Positions 36,754-46,526 of a stretch of DNA of 64,000 nt are shown here, piece by piece. Origin of the DNA: Levilactobacillus mulengensis. GTDB taxonomy: Bacteria; Bacillota; Bacilli; Lactobacillales; Lactobacillaceae. The position numbers were made by a program, and so were the translations under genes. The notes beneath the pieces are model-generated. The model ran no database searches. It had not been told where the DNA came from and saw nothing but the letters and a program-made list of their open reading frames with translations. The stretch is from positions 434,001 through 498,000 of the forward strand of contig NZ_RHNW01000001.1 in assembly GCF_003946045.1 (NCBI RefSeq), written 5' to 3'. Numbering within the stretch: the stretch's first letter is position 1; the number at the start of each line of letters is the position of its first letter.

Positions 36754-37074
36754 ATGGGACTTGGTCGTTTTCTAACGGGCACCACCCTCGCTGTCGGCGT
36801 TGGTTTGGCAGCCTACCTAACCCTCACGAAGCAGGACCCCCTTACCTGGGGCAAGAACGTCAAACAACAAGCTCAGCACACGGCCGCACAAATTGACGAT
36901 ATTCGTCAAGCCAAGGATCGCGTGGCACAACGCGCAACCGGATTGACGGCAGCCCTGACCGCTGCCCAACCGGTTTTGGATGACATTCAGACCGACGTCG
37001 ATAAGTTTGCGTTTAAGATTGCCCCGCGGGTATCAGCGATTCAAGAAATTTTGGATGAACACGCTGGCGAGTAA
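36754..37074 (+). CDS. Small YtxH-like membrane-associated protein
   Basis: 106 residues with an N-terminal hydrophobic segment (FLTGTTLAVGVGLAAYLTL) and a helical, alanine- and glutamine-rich remainder (AQHTAAQIDDIRQAKDRVAQ). Layout matches small YtxH-domain proteins found next to hit and ecs in lactobacilli. It is two bases after the hit stop, so co-transcribed. Function is unknown. Confidence 0.75.
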   Translation: MGLGRFLTGTTLAVGVGLAAYLTLTKQDPLTWGKNVKQQAQHTAAQIDDIRQAKDRVAQRATGLTAALTAAQPVLDDIQTDVDKFAFKIAPRVSAIQEILDEHAGE

Positions 37075-37126
37075 TTTTGAACTTTTTGTAAAGCTTTGCC
37101 GACCTTTTTCGGTTTGCCACTATTTG

Positions 37127-37135
37127 TGTTATGAT
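37127..37135 (+). promoter_or_regulatory. prsA promoter (extended -10)
   Basis: TGTTATGAT is an extended -10, 52 bases before the prsA start; the -35 is weak. Confidence 0.55.
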
Positions 37136-37186
37136 GTTTGAGTATGGTGCTTGCACCAATTTTGATGAATGGATGTGTTGAGGAAT

Positions 37187-38110
37187 ATGAAGAAATGGTT
37201 TATCGCCTTCGCTGGCTTGTTACTGACTGTAACGCTTGCCGGTTGCGGCAGCCAAACCGTTGCCACCACTAACGGTGGTAAGATTACCGAAAGTGCGTAC
37301 TACAGCAGTTTAAAGGGTACCTCTTCTGGTAAGCAAGTCTTGCAACAAATGATTTTGAACAAGGTCTTGGAAAAGCAATACGGTAGCAAGGTCAGCAAGT
37401 CTGCTGTTACCAAGCAATTCAATACCTACAAATCACAATACGGTTCATCATTCAAGAGCGTTCTTTCCCAAAGTGGGATGACGGAATCCAGCTTAAAGAC
37501 TGAAATCCGTTCGAACTTACTTTTGAAGGAAGCCGTTAAGGATAACGTGACGGTTAGTGACGCGCAACTCAAGAAGCAATTCAAGAGTTACCAACCAAAG
37601 GTCACCGTTGCCCACATCTTAGTATCTAAGAAGTCCACTGCTAACACGGTTATCAGCGACTTAAAGGGTACCAAGAAGAGCAACTTGACTAGCGAATTCA
37701 CGAAGTTAGCTAAGAAGTACTCTACTGATACGGCTACCAAGAACAAGGGTGGTAAGTTGAGTGCCTTCGATAGCACCGACACTTCCCTGGACGCTACCTT
37801 TAAGAAGGCTGCCTTCAAGTTATCAACTGACGAATTCACCGCTACGCCTGTTAAGACGCAATACGGTTACCACGTCATCTTGATGTTGAAGAACCCTGGT
37901 AAGGGCACGATCAACGAACACAAGGCTGAATTGAAGAAGCAAATCATTGACAACGACATGAACGACAGCACCGTTCTGCACAACGTGGTTGCCAAGGTCT
38001 TGAAGAAGGGTAACGTTTCTATCAAGGATAGCGACTTGAAGAACATCCTTTCCGACTACCTCTCAACTAGCTCAAGTTCTAAGACGTCATCATCAGCTTC
38101 ATCTAAATAA
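37187..38110 (+). CDS. prsA: PrsA extracellular foldase lipoprotein
   Basis: 307 residues. Lipobox LAGC with Cys20 gives a membrane-anchored lipoprotein on the outer face. A parvulin-like domain spans about 135-240 ([31 protein letters not shown]), flanked by helical chaperone segments, and the C-terminus is a Ser/Lys-rich tail. PrsA helps secreted proteins, including penicillin-binding proteins, fold after export. Start at ATG 37187 follows TTGAGGA closely; an ATG at 37169 is possible but gives an atypical signal peptide. Confidence 0.93.
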   Translation: MKKWFIAFAGLLLTVTLAGCGSQTVATTNGGKITESAYYSSLKGTSSGKQVLQQMILNKVLEKQYGSKVSKSAVTKQFNTYKSQYGSSFKSVLSQSGMTESSLKTEIRSNLLLKEAVKDNVTVSDAQLKKQFKSYQPKVTVAHILVSKKSTANTVISDLKGTKKSNLTSEFTKLAKKYSTDTATKNKGGKLSAFDSTDTSLDATFKKAAFKLSTDEFTATPVKTQYGYHVILMLKNPGKGTINEHKAELKKQIIDNDMNDSTVLHNVVAKVLKKGNVSIKDSDLKNILSDYLSTSSSSKTSSSASSK

Positions 38111-38126
38111 TTAAACGTTTCCGTTT

Positions 38127-38158
38127 GGGGCACCGATCATCTGGTCGGCGCCCTTTTT
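38127..38158 (+). terminator. prsA terminator
   Basis: GGGGC-CCGA loop TCGG-GCCC followed by TTTTT. Confidence 0.85.
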
Positions 38159-38175
38159 GTTTGCCCTGACAACTT

Positions 38176-38220
38176 AAAAAAGACGCCGCCAGTCTCCCGT
38201 GTGAGAGATTGACGACGTCC
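38176..38220 (-). terminator. yhaM terminator
   Basis: Minus-strand GACGTCGTC-TCTC stem pairing with GAGA-GGCGGCGTC then TTTTTT, just after the yhaM stop. Confidence 0.85.
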
Positions 38221-38229
38221 TATTTGACC

Positions 38230-39207
38230 TTAGTCTTCTGTTGGTGGTTGTGGCGTGGTGCTGGATGGCCGGTAGAAACGACGGCCGTCCATGGCGAAGA
38301 CCCGTTCGGAGAATTCACCGGGTTCCGTGTGGGCCACGACCGTGTCGAGCATCATGATGGAGGCATCGAGTTCGTCCAATTGATGCAAAACGTCCGCCTC
38401 TCGCAAGGCTGGCCGCACCGGTGAGCCGTACTCGAGCAACCCATGGTGACTGAGAATCATGTGCCGGAGTAGCAGCACGTCCTCGGCCTGTGGATCAAGC
38501 TTCAGCGTGTCACAGGCCCGGACCAGTTCCCCATCGATCAACACGATGTGCCCGACCAGGTTGCCGGCCAGCGTGTAGACCGTCGACTTGGGCCCGGACA
38601 GTTCAATCGTCTTACCCAGGTCATGCAGGATGGCTCCGGCGAATAGCAACGGTGCGTTCAGGTCTGTATACTGCTTCACGACCGCGTGCGCCAATTTCAA
38701 AATGGAAATCGTGTGGAATGCCAAGCCCCCTTGGAACGCGTGGTGGTTACTCTTGGCGGCCGGGTACGTGTAAAACTTATCCGCGTATTCCGCAATCAGC
38801 TTACGGACGAGCCGATTCCAGGTTGGCTGCGTGATTTCAAAAATGGTTTGGGTAATGTACTCTTCCATCTCCGCGCGTGACATGGGCGCCTGTTCAATAA
38901 AGGCGTTGGGATCACTCGGTTCACCTGGATGGGTCAAGCGCAGATGGAAGATCTTGATTTGCGGGTGCGTTTGGTAGTTCTCGCGCTTTCCCTGTAAGTG
39001 CACGACCCGACCGGCCACGTAGTTTTCCGTGTCGTCCGGTGAGGCATCCCAGTATTTGCCAGAGATTTCACCCGACTGGTCCTCGAAGACCAGCGCGATG
39101 TATTGCTTCCCGTTCTTGGCCGTGCGGACGTCCGCCGACTTCAGGAGGACGAAGAGGTCAACGGCTTCGTCGACCCCATAGTCCATTAATTGTTTCGTTG
39201 CCGCCAT
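38230..39207 (-). CDS. yhaM: 3'-5' exoribonuclease YhaM
   Basis: 325 residues: an N-terminal OB-fold (about 20-100, KYWDASPDDTENY) and a metal-dependent HD domain (HHAFQGGLAFHTISILKLAH, ILHDLGK near 195). YhaM shortens RNA 3' ends and can degrade DNA. It is the last gene of yhaO-yhaN-yhaM, 11 bases after yhaN. Confidence 0.95.
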   Translation of the reverse strand: MAATKQLMDYGVDEAVDLFVLLKSADVRTAKNGKQYIALVFEDQSGEISGKYWDASPDDTENYVAGRVVHLQGKRENYQTHPQIKIFHLRLTHPGEPSDPNAFIEQAPMSRAEMEEYITQTIFEITQPTWNRLVRKLIAEYADKFYTYPAAKSNHHAFQGGLAFHTISILKLAHAVVKQYTDLNAPLLFAGAILHDLGKTIELSGPKSTVYTLAGNLVGHIVLIDGELVRACDTLKLDPQAEDVLLLRHMILSHHGLLEYGSPVRPALREADVLHQLDELDASIMMLDTVVAHTEPGEFSERVFAMDGRRFYRPSSTTPQPPTED

Positions 39208-39218
39208 ATGTGTCCCTC

Positions 39219-41846
39219 CTAGTCATTTAACCGAATTAAGTTTCCCGTGTTTAACCGTTCGACGGCCGTATCCGCCGTCAAGAAAATGATTTGAACGGTC
39301 TGGCTAATTTCCGCCAATAAGGCGTACGCGGCTTGGCGCCGGTCCGCATCAAAGTTGACGAACCCATCGTCAATCAGCAACGGCATGGCGACCTGTTGCT
39401 GCATGACGATGGCAAATGCCAGTTTCACAGCCAAATCTAGCTGTTCCGCGGTTCCCCGGGAAAGCTGACCGACGTTGCGCCATGCCCCGTCGGCTCGCCG
39501 TACCCGTAAAGTCGTCGCGGTCAGTTCAATTTCAGTATACCGGTTTTCCGTTAATTTGCCATATAATTTGCTGGCCTGGGCCACAATTTGTGGGAGTCGG
39601 TCACCGGAAGCCGCGGCCAACGTCGCACTGATCCATTGACTGGTCAGGCGCTGTACCAGCCACTCCTGGGTCGTGGCCACCATTTGCGTTTCCAAATTAG
39701 CCAGGCGTTGGCGCAACGTGGCTTGGGTGCCGCTGGCTGTTAAATGGGCCAGTTGCCCCGCCAAGGTCGCCAACCGCGTTGTGGTTTGGTCCAGCGTCTG
39801 TTGGAGCTGCGCCTGTTGCGTTTGCGCTTGGGTCACGGAACCGGTCAGGGCCGCCTGATCAGCGACCTGTTGTAAGGCCGTCAGGTTGGCCGACCCAATC
39901 TGCTGGGCCAGCGTCGTCCGTTGTTGCGCCTGGCTTTGTCGTTCGCGTTGGGCTTGGTAGCGTTCATAAAAAGCTGCCACACTCCGCAGATTTCGCGTGC
40001 TCAGGAAGGTAGCCAGCGCATGACTAGCCTCGTCCGCAGCGCGTTGATCCGTGCGGAGACGTGCCGTCAGACTGGCCAGTTCGCCCGATTGGGTCTGGCT
40101 GGCCTGTTGGCGTGCCTGTAGATCAGCCAGTTGCGTGGCGACCGTGGCAAAATCGCTAGTCGCCAGTGAGGGCAAGACCTGGCCGACCGCCGCGAGGAAA
40201 TCCGCGACCATCTGCTTGGCCTTGGCCAATTGGGCGCCCTGCGACTCCATTTGCCGGGACAAGCGTTCCCACTCCGCAATGGCGGTCTGAGCGGCCGACC
40301 ACTGGGCTAATGGCACGTTCCCTAGGCCGTGGGCTTCGCCGATGACGTCTAACTGATTGGTCAGATCATCGACGAGGTGGCCTCCCTCGCGCAACTGCGC
40401 CTGGTTATCCCGAATATCAGCCGTTAGGTCCTCGAGCTCCCGGCTGGCCGGCGTACTGCTGTCGACCTGAAAGACACCGTAATACCCGACGGCGACCCCA
40501 CACAGGGCCCCCACCAGCTTGAACAGTGTCCCGGGCAAGAGCAGCGAGCCAATCAGAACCACGAGTCCCACGGCCAACCAAATCAATTGCTTGTCGGCCA
40601 GTGGGTTGCGTTGCTGCTGACGGGTCGGCTGCTGTTGCTGGTAGCGTTCGTTCAGTTGATTCAGGTGTTGCTGGATACGTCGGCGTTTCTGATTAGCGGC
40701 GGTCAGGCGTTCCTGTAGGTCCTTGACCTGTTGCAGGGTCGCCAGTGAAAATGGCCGCGGCATCTGACCGCTTACCGCGTACTGGGTCTCCAGAGCTGTC
40801 GACCGTTGTTGTAAATCGCGTTGCTGTTCGGCCAACTGCTGTTGTGTCTGAGCAGCCTGTTGCATGGCTGGCAGTTGGGCCAGCAACGGATCGACCTGGG
40901 CGGCCACCGGCAAGTATTCCTGAAATAGCGGTGGCAACTGCGCCGTTTGCTGAAGGTCCTGGACGCGTTGCTGATCAGTGGTCAGGGCCTTTTCCGTCGC
41001 CGTGACCTGCCCGCGCAGCTGCTCGAGCTGGGTGGCGTCATCGGCGCTAAAACCACTCGGGACGGGCTGGTCGGCCAGTTGACCCAGTCGCTGCCACTCC
41101 GCAAATGCGGACCAGCTAGCCGCTTGTTGGGTCAGTTGGGCCGTGACTTGGCGTTGTTGCGCCAGTTGATCCTGCGTTTGGGCCTGCTGCTGACGCAAGT
41201 CCTGTTGTTCCCGCAACAACTGCCAGTAGGTCCCGTAGGCCGCATCCGCCTTGGCTAACTTATCCGTCAACTCGCGGTGGGCCTGTAGTTGTTGATTTAA
41301 AATGGGATTGCGTCCCTGCGGCTTGTAGCGGCTATCGGCCTGCTGGTCCAGCTGGTGGGCCTGCGTCAGCCAGAAATCACTGCCGACCGCCCCCACGTGT
41401 CGCAGACGGTCGATTAGTTCCTGCTTGGAGGCCGCAAAGACCTGGCCGAGCCGGGGTTCGTTGATGGCGTAAACGCTGGTGAACAATTGCTGGTCCACCG
41501 GTGCCAGGAGGCTCGCCAGGTTGTTGGCCGGTAGCGTCAGATTCGTGGTGTCGTTATGTAGCGTGACCTTGCCACCGTGGGGCCCCGCCGTTCGAGTGAC
41601 GGTGTAGGTGACATCCGCCTGAACGAACTGAATTTCGCCACCGAACCGGCTGCCGTCGAGCGGTTCGTACCGCAACTCGGGATGCTTCTTGGTTGGAAAG
41701 CCAAAGAGAATGGCCGTGATAAATTGGGTCAGGGTCGACTTGCCGGCTTCGTTGGGGCCCACCAGAAAGTTGAGGCCGTCCGTCAATGCAAAGGTTCGGT
41801 CGTGAAAATGGCCGAAGCCGTAAATCGTCAAGCGCTTAAGCTTCAT
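39219..41846 (-). CDS. yhaN: YhaN-like SMC/Rad50-family ATPase
   Basis: 875 residues. Walker A GPNEAGKST (30-38); a long glutamine-rich coiled coil; two adjacent membrane segments near 425-460 (LIWLAVGLVVLIGSLL, VGALCGVAVGYYGVF); a C-terminal signature LSRGTAEQLDLAVKLAF and Walker B PLLIDDGFVNFD. It is the partner of the YhaO nuclease, like Rad50 with Mre11, but with a membrane hairpin. Its start overlaps the yhaO stop by 11 bases. The role is likely DNA-end processing at the membrane. Confidence 0.9.
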   Translation of the reverse strand: MKLKRLTIYGFGHFHDRTFALTDGLNFLVGPNEAGKSTLTQFITAILFGFPTKKHPELRYEPLDGSRFGGEIQFVQADVTYTVTRTAGPHGGKVTLHNDTTNLTLPANNLASLLAPVDQQLFTSVYAINEPRLGQVFAASKQELIDRLRHVGAVGSDFWLTQAHQLDQQADSRYKPQGRNPILNQQLQAHRELTDKLAKADAAYGTYWQLLREQQDLRQQQAQTQDQLAQQRQVTAQLTQQAASWSAFAEWQRLGQLADQPVPSGFSADDATQLEQLRGQVTATEKALTTDQQRVQDLQQTAQLPPLFQEYLPVAAQVDPLLAQLPAMQQAAQTQQQLAEQQRDLQQRSTALETQYAVSGQMPRPFSLATLQQVKDLQERLTAANQKRRRIQQHLNQLNERYQQQQPTRQQQRNPLADKQLIWLAVGLVVLIGSLLLPGTLFKLVGALCGVAVGYYGVFQVDSSTPASRELEDLTADIRDNQAQLREGGHLVDDLTNQLDVIGEAHGLGNVPLAQWSAAQTAIAEWERLSRQMESQGAQLAKAKQMVADFLAAVGQVLPSLATSDFATVATQLADLQARQQASQTQSGELASLTARLRTDQRAADEASHALATFLSTRNLRSVAAFYERYQAQRERQSQAQQRTTLAQQIGSANLTALQQVADQAALTGSVTQAQTQQAQLQQTLDQTTTRLATLAGQLAHLTASGTQATLRQRLANLETQMVATTQEWLVQRLTSQWISATLAAASGDRLPQIVAQASKLYGKLTENRYTEIELTATTLRVRRADGAWRNVGQLSRGTAEQLDLAVKLAFAIVMQQQVAMPLLIDDGFVNFDADRRQAAYALLAEISQTVQIIFLTADTAVERLNTGNLIRLND

Positions 41847-43050
41847 CGTGTGCCTCCTCTCCCATCAATTCCGCCAAGAGCGCTTCGGCCTGTGCGTGGA
41901 CCTGCGTGGCCGTTTCGGGCTGCGCAAACCACTCGGCTAGCGCCGGATCTTGGGCTAATTTGCCAAAAGTTGTCTGTAAATTATCGGCGGTAAAGATTGT
42001 CGCCGCTCCTTGCTCCCAATAGGCTTGATCCAGTTGGGGCGCGACCGGCTGCGCTTGATTGGTCGCGAGCTTGACGCCAATCAGGTAGCGCTGGGCCACC
42101 TTCAATTGGCGGGCGTGAGTCCGCTGATAGAGTGCCAACCACTCACCATTTTTAAAACTGGTCAAGTCGGCCCCGGTCAATGCCGCGCCACTCACGGTTA
42201 CCGCGGTCAACGTGGCTTGCGCGGCGACGTTGGTGCTGAGCCAGTTCGTCAGGGCAGTCGTCAGCTGTGGCAAGTCGGTGGCCGTGGACGTTAACGTGGC
42301 GGCATCCCAGAGAATTTCGGCGGTGGAGAAGAATTCCGGCACTAATTTACCGGCCTGACTGGTCACCAGGTAGGCCCCCTTCTCGCCCGTCTCATTGATA
42401 CTGCGTCCCTGCGTGTTACCGGCGTACAGAATCGGTGGCTGTTCCGCCAGAAATTGTCGGTAGTGAATGTGGCCCAGCGCCCAGTAATCATAGCGTTTGG
42501 CTAACAGGTCGGCCACGTGAAATGGCGCATAGTGGTCGCTGGCTCCCGTGGCCACGGCGCCGTGCAGCATGCCAATGTGCCACTGCGTTTCGGCGTGGAC
42601 CGGAAAGTCGGCCACCTGGTCCGTGGACACCCACCGCTCGGGATAGCTGAAACCACTCACCGCCACGGTCTCGCCGGAGGCCAGCGTCAACGTGTGAGTA
42701 GTCACGTTCGGTCCCAAAACCGTCACGTTGGCTGGATAGTTCACGGTCTGGTGTTGGTCGCCCAAATAATCATGATTCCCAAAACTAATAATGACGGGAA
42801 TATGGTGGTCGTTTAACCGATCAAATTGTTGAAACAGATAGGCCTGGGCCGCCACGCTCTGTTCCGCCCGGTCAAACAGATCCCCCGCCAGCAACACAAA
42901 ATCGACCTGCTCGGCAATGGCTCGGTCAAAGACCCGCGTCGCCGCCGTAAAGGTTGATTGCCGCACGATCGTCAGTAGGCTACTAGGGAGGGTCGTCAAT
43001 CCCAGGAAGGGACTATCTAAATGTAAATCAGCTGCGTGAATAAATTTCAT
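41836..43050 (-). CDS. yhaO: YhaO-like DNA exonuclease (SbcD/Mre11 family)
   Basis: 404 residues. Metallophosphatase motifs: HAADLHLDSPF (5-15), LLAGDLFD (about 54-61), SFGNHDYLG (about 90-98), and LGHIH further on. These bind two metal ions. It forms the nuclease half of the YhaO-YhaN pair. First gene of the three-gene operon. Confidence 0.92.
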   Translation of the reverse strand: MKFIHAADLHLDSPFLGLTTLPSSLLTIVRQSTFTAATRVFDRAIAEQVDFVLLAGDLFDRAEQSVAAQAYLFQQFDRLNDHHIPVIISFGNHDYLGDQHQTVNYPANVTVLGPNVTTHTLTLASGETVAVSGFSYPERWVSTDQVADFPVHAETQWHIGMLHGAVATGASDHYAPFHVADLLAKRYDYWALGHIHYRQFLAEQPPILYAGNTQGRSINETGEKGAYLVTSQAGKLVPEFFSTAEILWDAATLTSTATDLPQLTTALTNWLSTNVAAQATLTAVTVSGAALTGADLTSFKNGEWLALYQRTHARQLKVAQRYLIGVKLATNQAQPVAPQLDQAYWEQGAATIFTADNLQTTFGKLAQDPALAEWFAQPETATQVHAQAEALLAELMGEEAHDEA

Positions 43051-43078
43051 GAGTTTCCTCCCGCTTAACTGGGTCGAA

Positions 43079-43132
43079 CAAAAAATCGTCGGCGCACCGA
43101 CCTCCCAAAGTGAGTGGTTGCGCCGACGATTG
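43079..43132 (-). terminator. yheA terminator
   Basis: Minus-strand AATCGTCGGCGCA pairs with TGCGCCGACGATT, followed by TTTTT; very strong. Confidence 0.92.
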
Positions 43133-43140
43133 ACTGATGC

Positions 43141-43485
43141 TTAACCCGCGTAAATATCTTGAATGGGTTGCGTAATCGTTTTGTTTAATTGGTTCAACAT
43201 GGAGTTGACACCGCGTTCGGCTTCCATTAAGTTCTTAACGGCGTCGATCTTGCCAACTTGGTCGGCAACCTCACGGGCATGCTTCATTTCATCGTCCGTT
43301 AATTGTTGACCAGACATTTGCTTTTGTTGCAAGTCCAGTTGAATCTTTTGAAAGTCTTTGAACAGCTTGTAGGTGTCAGCGTCTGCCTTCATCTCGTTAA
43401 ATGCCGTTTGCAATGCTTTGAATTGATCTGAATCTTTGAGCGCTTGGGTCACTTGTTCGCCCAGCTCTACCATCTTGTCAGCCAT
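43141..43485 (-). CDS. yheA: YheA/YlbF-family protein (UPF0342)
   Basis: 114 residues, all-helical, with family block FKDFQKIQLDLQQKQMSGQQ. Related YlbF/YmcA proteins act with RNase Y in Bacillus; YheA itself is poorly understood. It follows the penicillin-binding protein gene and has its own strong terminator. A short perfect inverted repeat (TGGGCGT/ACGCCCA) sits just before its ribosome site. Confidence 0.88.
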   Translation of the reverse strand: MADKMVELGEQVTQALKDSDQFKALQTAFNEMKADADTYKLFKDFQKIQLDLQQKQMSGQQLTDDEMKHAREVADQVGKIDAVKNLMEAERGVNSMLNQLNKTITQPIQDIYAG

Positions 43486-43573
43486 TACGTTTCCTCCTCA
43501 GTGGGCGTGACGCCCATTTACAATACAAAGTCTATTGTAACATGTTAGGCGCTTTCATCCCACCCACATTTGG

Positions 43574-45667
43574 CTAATTCACGATGGAATTCCACCACGA
43601 CTTCACCGTATTGGCGGCATCGCTGAAGGACTTGCCGGCGTTGTCAATCCCCTTTTGCACGGAATCCCAAACGTCACTGCCATCGGTAGAACTGCTACCG
43701 TTGTTTTCGGCCTTGGCAATCGTCGAGGCGTCCTTGGTGTTGAAGGCAGTCCCCTTTGTGTTCGGCAGGATACTCTGCATTTCCGCCTGGTAGAGCGGAC
43801 CTTCGCCGGTACCACTGACGTTTTCCAAATGGTGCTTGCCGTTGGTGTTGTCAAAGCCTTCCCAGGTGGCCACGACCACGTCCGGCGTATAGCCGACGAT
43901 CCATTTGTCACGGGTCGCATCGGAATCACCATCGGCTTCGGTGCTCCCGGTCTTCCCGGCAATCGTGTACCCATAAGGCTTGGCACTGACCCCGGTCCCG
44001 TAGTTGAAGACGCCCATCATCATGCTGGTCATCTGCTTAGCGGTCTTGCTGGACATGACCTTGGTCTTCTTAGCCGCGGAGTCGGACGTGTCGACGACCA
44101 CATTACCGGACGCGTCGACGATCTTGCGAATGTAGTGGGCCGAGGACATGGTCCCGTTGTTGGCAAAGGCCGTGTAGGCTTGTGCCAACTGCTGCGGTGA
44201 CACCCCGGTCTTCAAACCACCCAGCGCGAGCGCCAGGTTCTTGTCTGACTTGGTGACGGGGAGGCCGAACTTCTTGACGGCGTCATACCCCTTGTCCACA
44301 CCAATCTTGTTCAGTAACCAGACGGCCGGCGCGTTCTTACTCTGCGCCAGTGCCTGATACATCGGCACCTTGCCGCTGTACTGGTTACCATAGTTGTGTG
44401 GCGAATACTTGTTGGTCCCATAGGATTGCTTCTTATCAGTCAACTCGGAATCATAGTAGTAGCCATTTTCCAAGGCTGGCGTGTAAACGGCCAACGGTTT
44501 AATGGTCGATCCGGGTTGGCGCCGCATCTGGGTGGCCCGGTTGTAGCCCCGGAACACGTGCTGACCCCGACCCCCAACCACGGCCTCGACGCCACCGCTA
44601 TTGGGATCAATCGCGATGCTGGCGGCTTGAACCTTGGTGCCGTCGCTGGCATTGGCTGGGAAATAACTCGGATTCTTAAAGAGATTTTGCATTTGCGTCT
44701 GGTTGTTCTGGTCCAGAGAAGTATAGATTTTATACCCCTTGTTCATGATTTCCGACTCGGTCAACCCATATTTGCTAACGGCCTCATTGATGACGGCATC
44801 AAAGTAATACGGGTACTTATAACTATTCTTGTAGTTATAGGTGTCGCTGGTGGTCAACGCGGTGGCCTGATACTGCTTGGCCTGGGCGCTGGAAATACTG
44901 CCGGTATCCGCCATCAGTCCCAGAACGACATTCCGCCGTGACCGCGAGGCTTGGGGATGGTCAACCGGATTGTAGGCACTCGGTGACGTCAACATCCCCG
45001 CCAAAACGGCAGATTCGGGCACGGACAAATTGGCCGCCGTCTTGCCAAAGTAACGTTCGGCAGCGTCCTGAACCCCCCAGACGCCGTTACCAAAGTAAGC
45101 ATTGTTCAAATACATTGAGAGAATGTCTTTTTTGCTATAAACATTTTCCACTTCAATGGAGAGAAACAGTTCCTTAAACTTCCGTGTGAACGTTTGCTCC
45201 TGTGTCAAGTAGGCATTCTTCACTAGTTGCTGGGTCAACGTACTCCCCCCGCCACTAATGTAGCCGCGCCGGAGCACCTTATTCTTGGCAAACAGGTAGA
45301 AGGCCCGCGCATACCCCTTGAAGGAAAAGCCGTATTCCTTGTAGAAATTACGGTCTTCGGTCGAAATGACCGCACCCTGAATGTTAGGCGAAATTTTCTT
45401 CAACGGCACGTAGGTCCCCTTCTGCGAATATAGGGTCCCCGCCTTATTATTTTTACGGTCATAGATCTGCGTCGGATTTTCCAGTGCAGCCTTCAGATCA
45501 CCAACGTTGGCAGTCTTGGCCATAAAGGTCAGGTAGCCGCTTCCCACCAAAATGATGGTTAGAAAAATCACGATTAACCAACGGGTCAGTTGGAATCGCC
45601 GCCAGAAGCGTTTGAAGCGAGCTTTGAAGCCCGACCAAAAATTCTGATTAGGTTCTTGGTTATTCAT
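43574..45667 (-). CDS. pbp2A: Class A penicillin-binding protein
   Basis: 697 residues. One membrane anchor (about 30-51, WLIVIFLTIILVGSGYL) after a basic cytoplasmic tail; a GT51 glycosyltransferase domain (STEDRNFYKEYGF, GGSTLTQQLVKNA); and a transpeptidase with SxxK (PGSTIKPL), SxN (SKNAP) and KTGS (AGKTGSTE). It polymerises and cross-links peptidoglycan on the outer surface. The C-terminus is Ser/Asn-rich. The symbol pbp2A follows Firmicutes practice for this neighbour of yheA and is not certain. Confidence 0.9.
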   Translation of the reverse strand: MNNQEPNQNFWSGFKARFKRFWRRFQLTRWLIVIFLTIILVGSGYLTFMAKTANVGDLKAALENPTQIYDRKNNKAGTLYSQKGTYVPLKKISPNIQGAVISTEDRNFYKEYGFSFKGYARAFYLFAKNKVLRRGYISGGGSTLTQQLVKNAYLTQEQTFTRKFKELFLSIEVENVYSKKDILSMYLNNAYFGNGVWGVQDAAERYFGKTAANLSVPESAVLAGMLTSPSAYNPVDHPQASRSRRNVVLGLMADTGSISSAQAKQYQATALTTSDTYNYKNSYKYPYYFDAVINEAVSKYGLTESEIMNKGYKIYTSLDQNNQTQMQNLFKNPSYFPANASDGTKVQAASIAIDPNSGGVEAVVGGRGQHVFRGYNRATQMRRQPGSTIKPLAVYTPALENGYYYDSELTDKKQSYGTNKYSPHNYGNQYSGKVPMYQALAQSKNAPAVWLLNKIGVDKGYDAVKKFGLPVTKSDKNLALALGGLKTGVSPQQLAQAYTAFANNGTMSSAHYIRKIVDASGNVVVDTSDSAAKKTKVMSSKTAKQMTSMMMGVFNYGTGVSAKPYGYTIAGKTGSTEADGDSDATRDKWIVGYTPDVVVATWEGFDNTNGKHHLENVSGTGEGPLYQAEMQSILPNTKGTAFNTKDASTIAKAENNGSSSTDGSDVWDSVQKGIDNAGKSFSDAANTVKSWWNSIVN

Positions 45668-45785
45668 AAAATAGCCTCTTCTTATCTCAATTGTAATAGA
45701 CCTATTTTAGCATAGTCCAGCCAATCAGCCGACATTCACCCGAATCTTTAGCAAGCTTTAAATTAGCTTAACCGATTCAGGGCAA

Positions 45786-45828
45786 CAAAAAAGCGATACT
45801 CAGCCAAAGATTCGGCCGGTACCGCTCG
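45786..45828 (-). terminator. argR terminator
   Basis: Minus-strand AGCGGTACCGGCC pairs imperfectly with GGCTGAGTATCGCT, followed by TTTTT. Confidence 0.8.
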
Positions 45829-45841
45829 GTTTATTTCTAAC

Positions 45842-46309
45842 TTAGTGCACAATTTCTGGATTCATTTCACCGGCGATTTCATCATGCAATTTTTCAGCAA
45901 TCTCGGCGTTCGGACTGATGATGAAGATGGTGTCATGCCCCGCCAAGGTCCCAGCAATCTCTGGCATATTCAAATCGTCAAAGATGGCCGCCAGCAGGTT
46001 CCCGTTACTCGGCAGCGTTTTCAAAATGTTGACGAATTCTACCCGAGTTAAACCGGTCACGACTTCGTTAATGGTTTCCCGTAAATGTTCCTCTTCACTC
46101 CGGTTTCCCGCCTTGAAGATGGTGTAACGCAAATGGCCGTGGCCGTCTTGGGCCTTAACGATTTGCATTTCCCGGATATCCCGCGAGATGGTGGCCTGAG
46201 TCGCCTGAATACCCACCTCTTCCAGGTGTTCCATTAATTCTTCTTGAGTCCCAATGGGATACTGATTGATGAGTTGCTCGATGCGCGCTTGGCGAATACT
46301 TTTTTTCAT
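45842..46309 (-). CDS. argR: Arginine repressor ArgR
   Basis: 155 residues: an N-terminal winged helix (IEQLINQYPIGTQEELMEHL, QATQATISRDIREM) and a C-terminal hexamerisation domain (NLLAAIFDDLNMPEIAGTLAGHDTIFII) with arginine-binding aspartates. It controls arginine genes in response to arginine. ATG at 46309 follows GGGAGGG by 8-9 bases. It stands alone between two terminators; its target operons are not in the window. Confidence 0.95.
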   Translation of the reverse strand: MKKSIRQARIEQLINQYPIGTQEELMEHLEEVGIQATQATISRDIREMQIVKAQDGHGHLRYTIFKAGNRSEEEHLRETINEVVTGLTRVEFVNILKTLPSNGNLLAAIFDDLNMPEIAGTLAGHDTIFIISPNAEIAEKLHDEIAGEMNPEIVH

Positions 46310-46340
46310 GGCGACGACCCTCCCGCATAAAATTGCATTA

Positions 46341-46349
46341 AGTATAACA
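46341..46349 (-). promoter_or_regulatory. argR promoter (extended -10)
   Basis: Minus-strand TGTTATACT, 31 bases before argR. No clear ARG box is seen nearby. Confidence 0.55.
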
Positions 46350-46462
46350 AAGGATGCGGAATTTGGCCACATGTCTCTGCATATTTATAAAGTAAGTGTA
46401 CCAAATATTCGTTTTTAACGCAAAGAACCTTGCTTATTTGATTTACCGACTTTTGGGTAAAC

Positions 46463-46501
46463 GAAAAAGTTTCGTGCCGCTGGTAGCCGACCCGGAACTT
46501 C
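46463..46501 (-). terminator. Terminator of the purine operon
   Basis: Minus-strand AGTTCCG...GGCT-ACC-AGC...CGAAACT then TTTTT, 25 bases after purD. Confidence 0.7.
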
Positions 46502-46526
46502 GTATGCTTGCTATCTAGTATTGAAC

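Noticed and set aside
43501-43530. TGGGCGT/ACGCCCA inverted repeat before yheA as a terminator
   Set aside because: No uridine run, and it lies next to the yheA ribosome site; more likely incidental or a local translation element.
46310-46450. An ARG box upstream of argR
   Set aside because: AT-rich sequence is present, but I could not find two half-sites close to the consensus.
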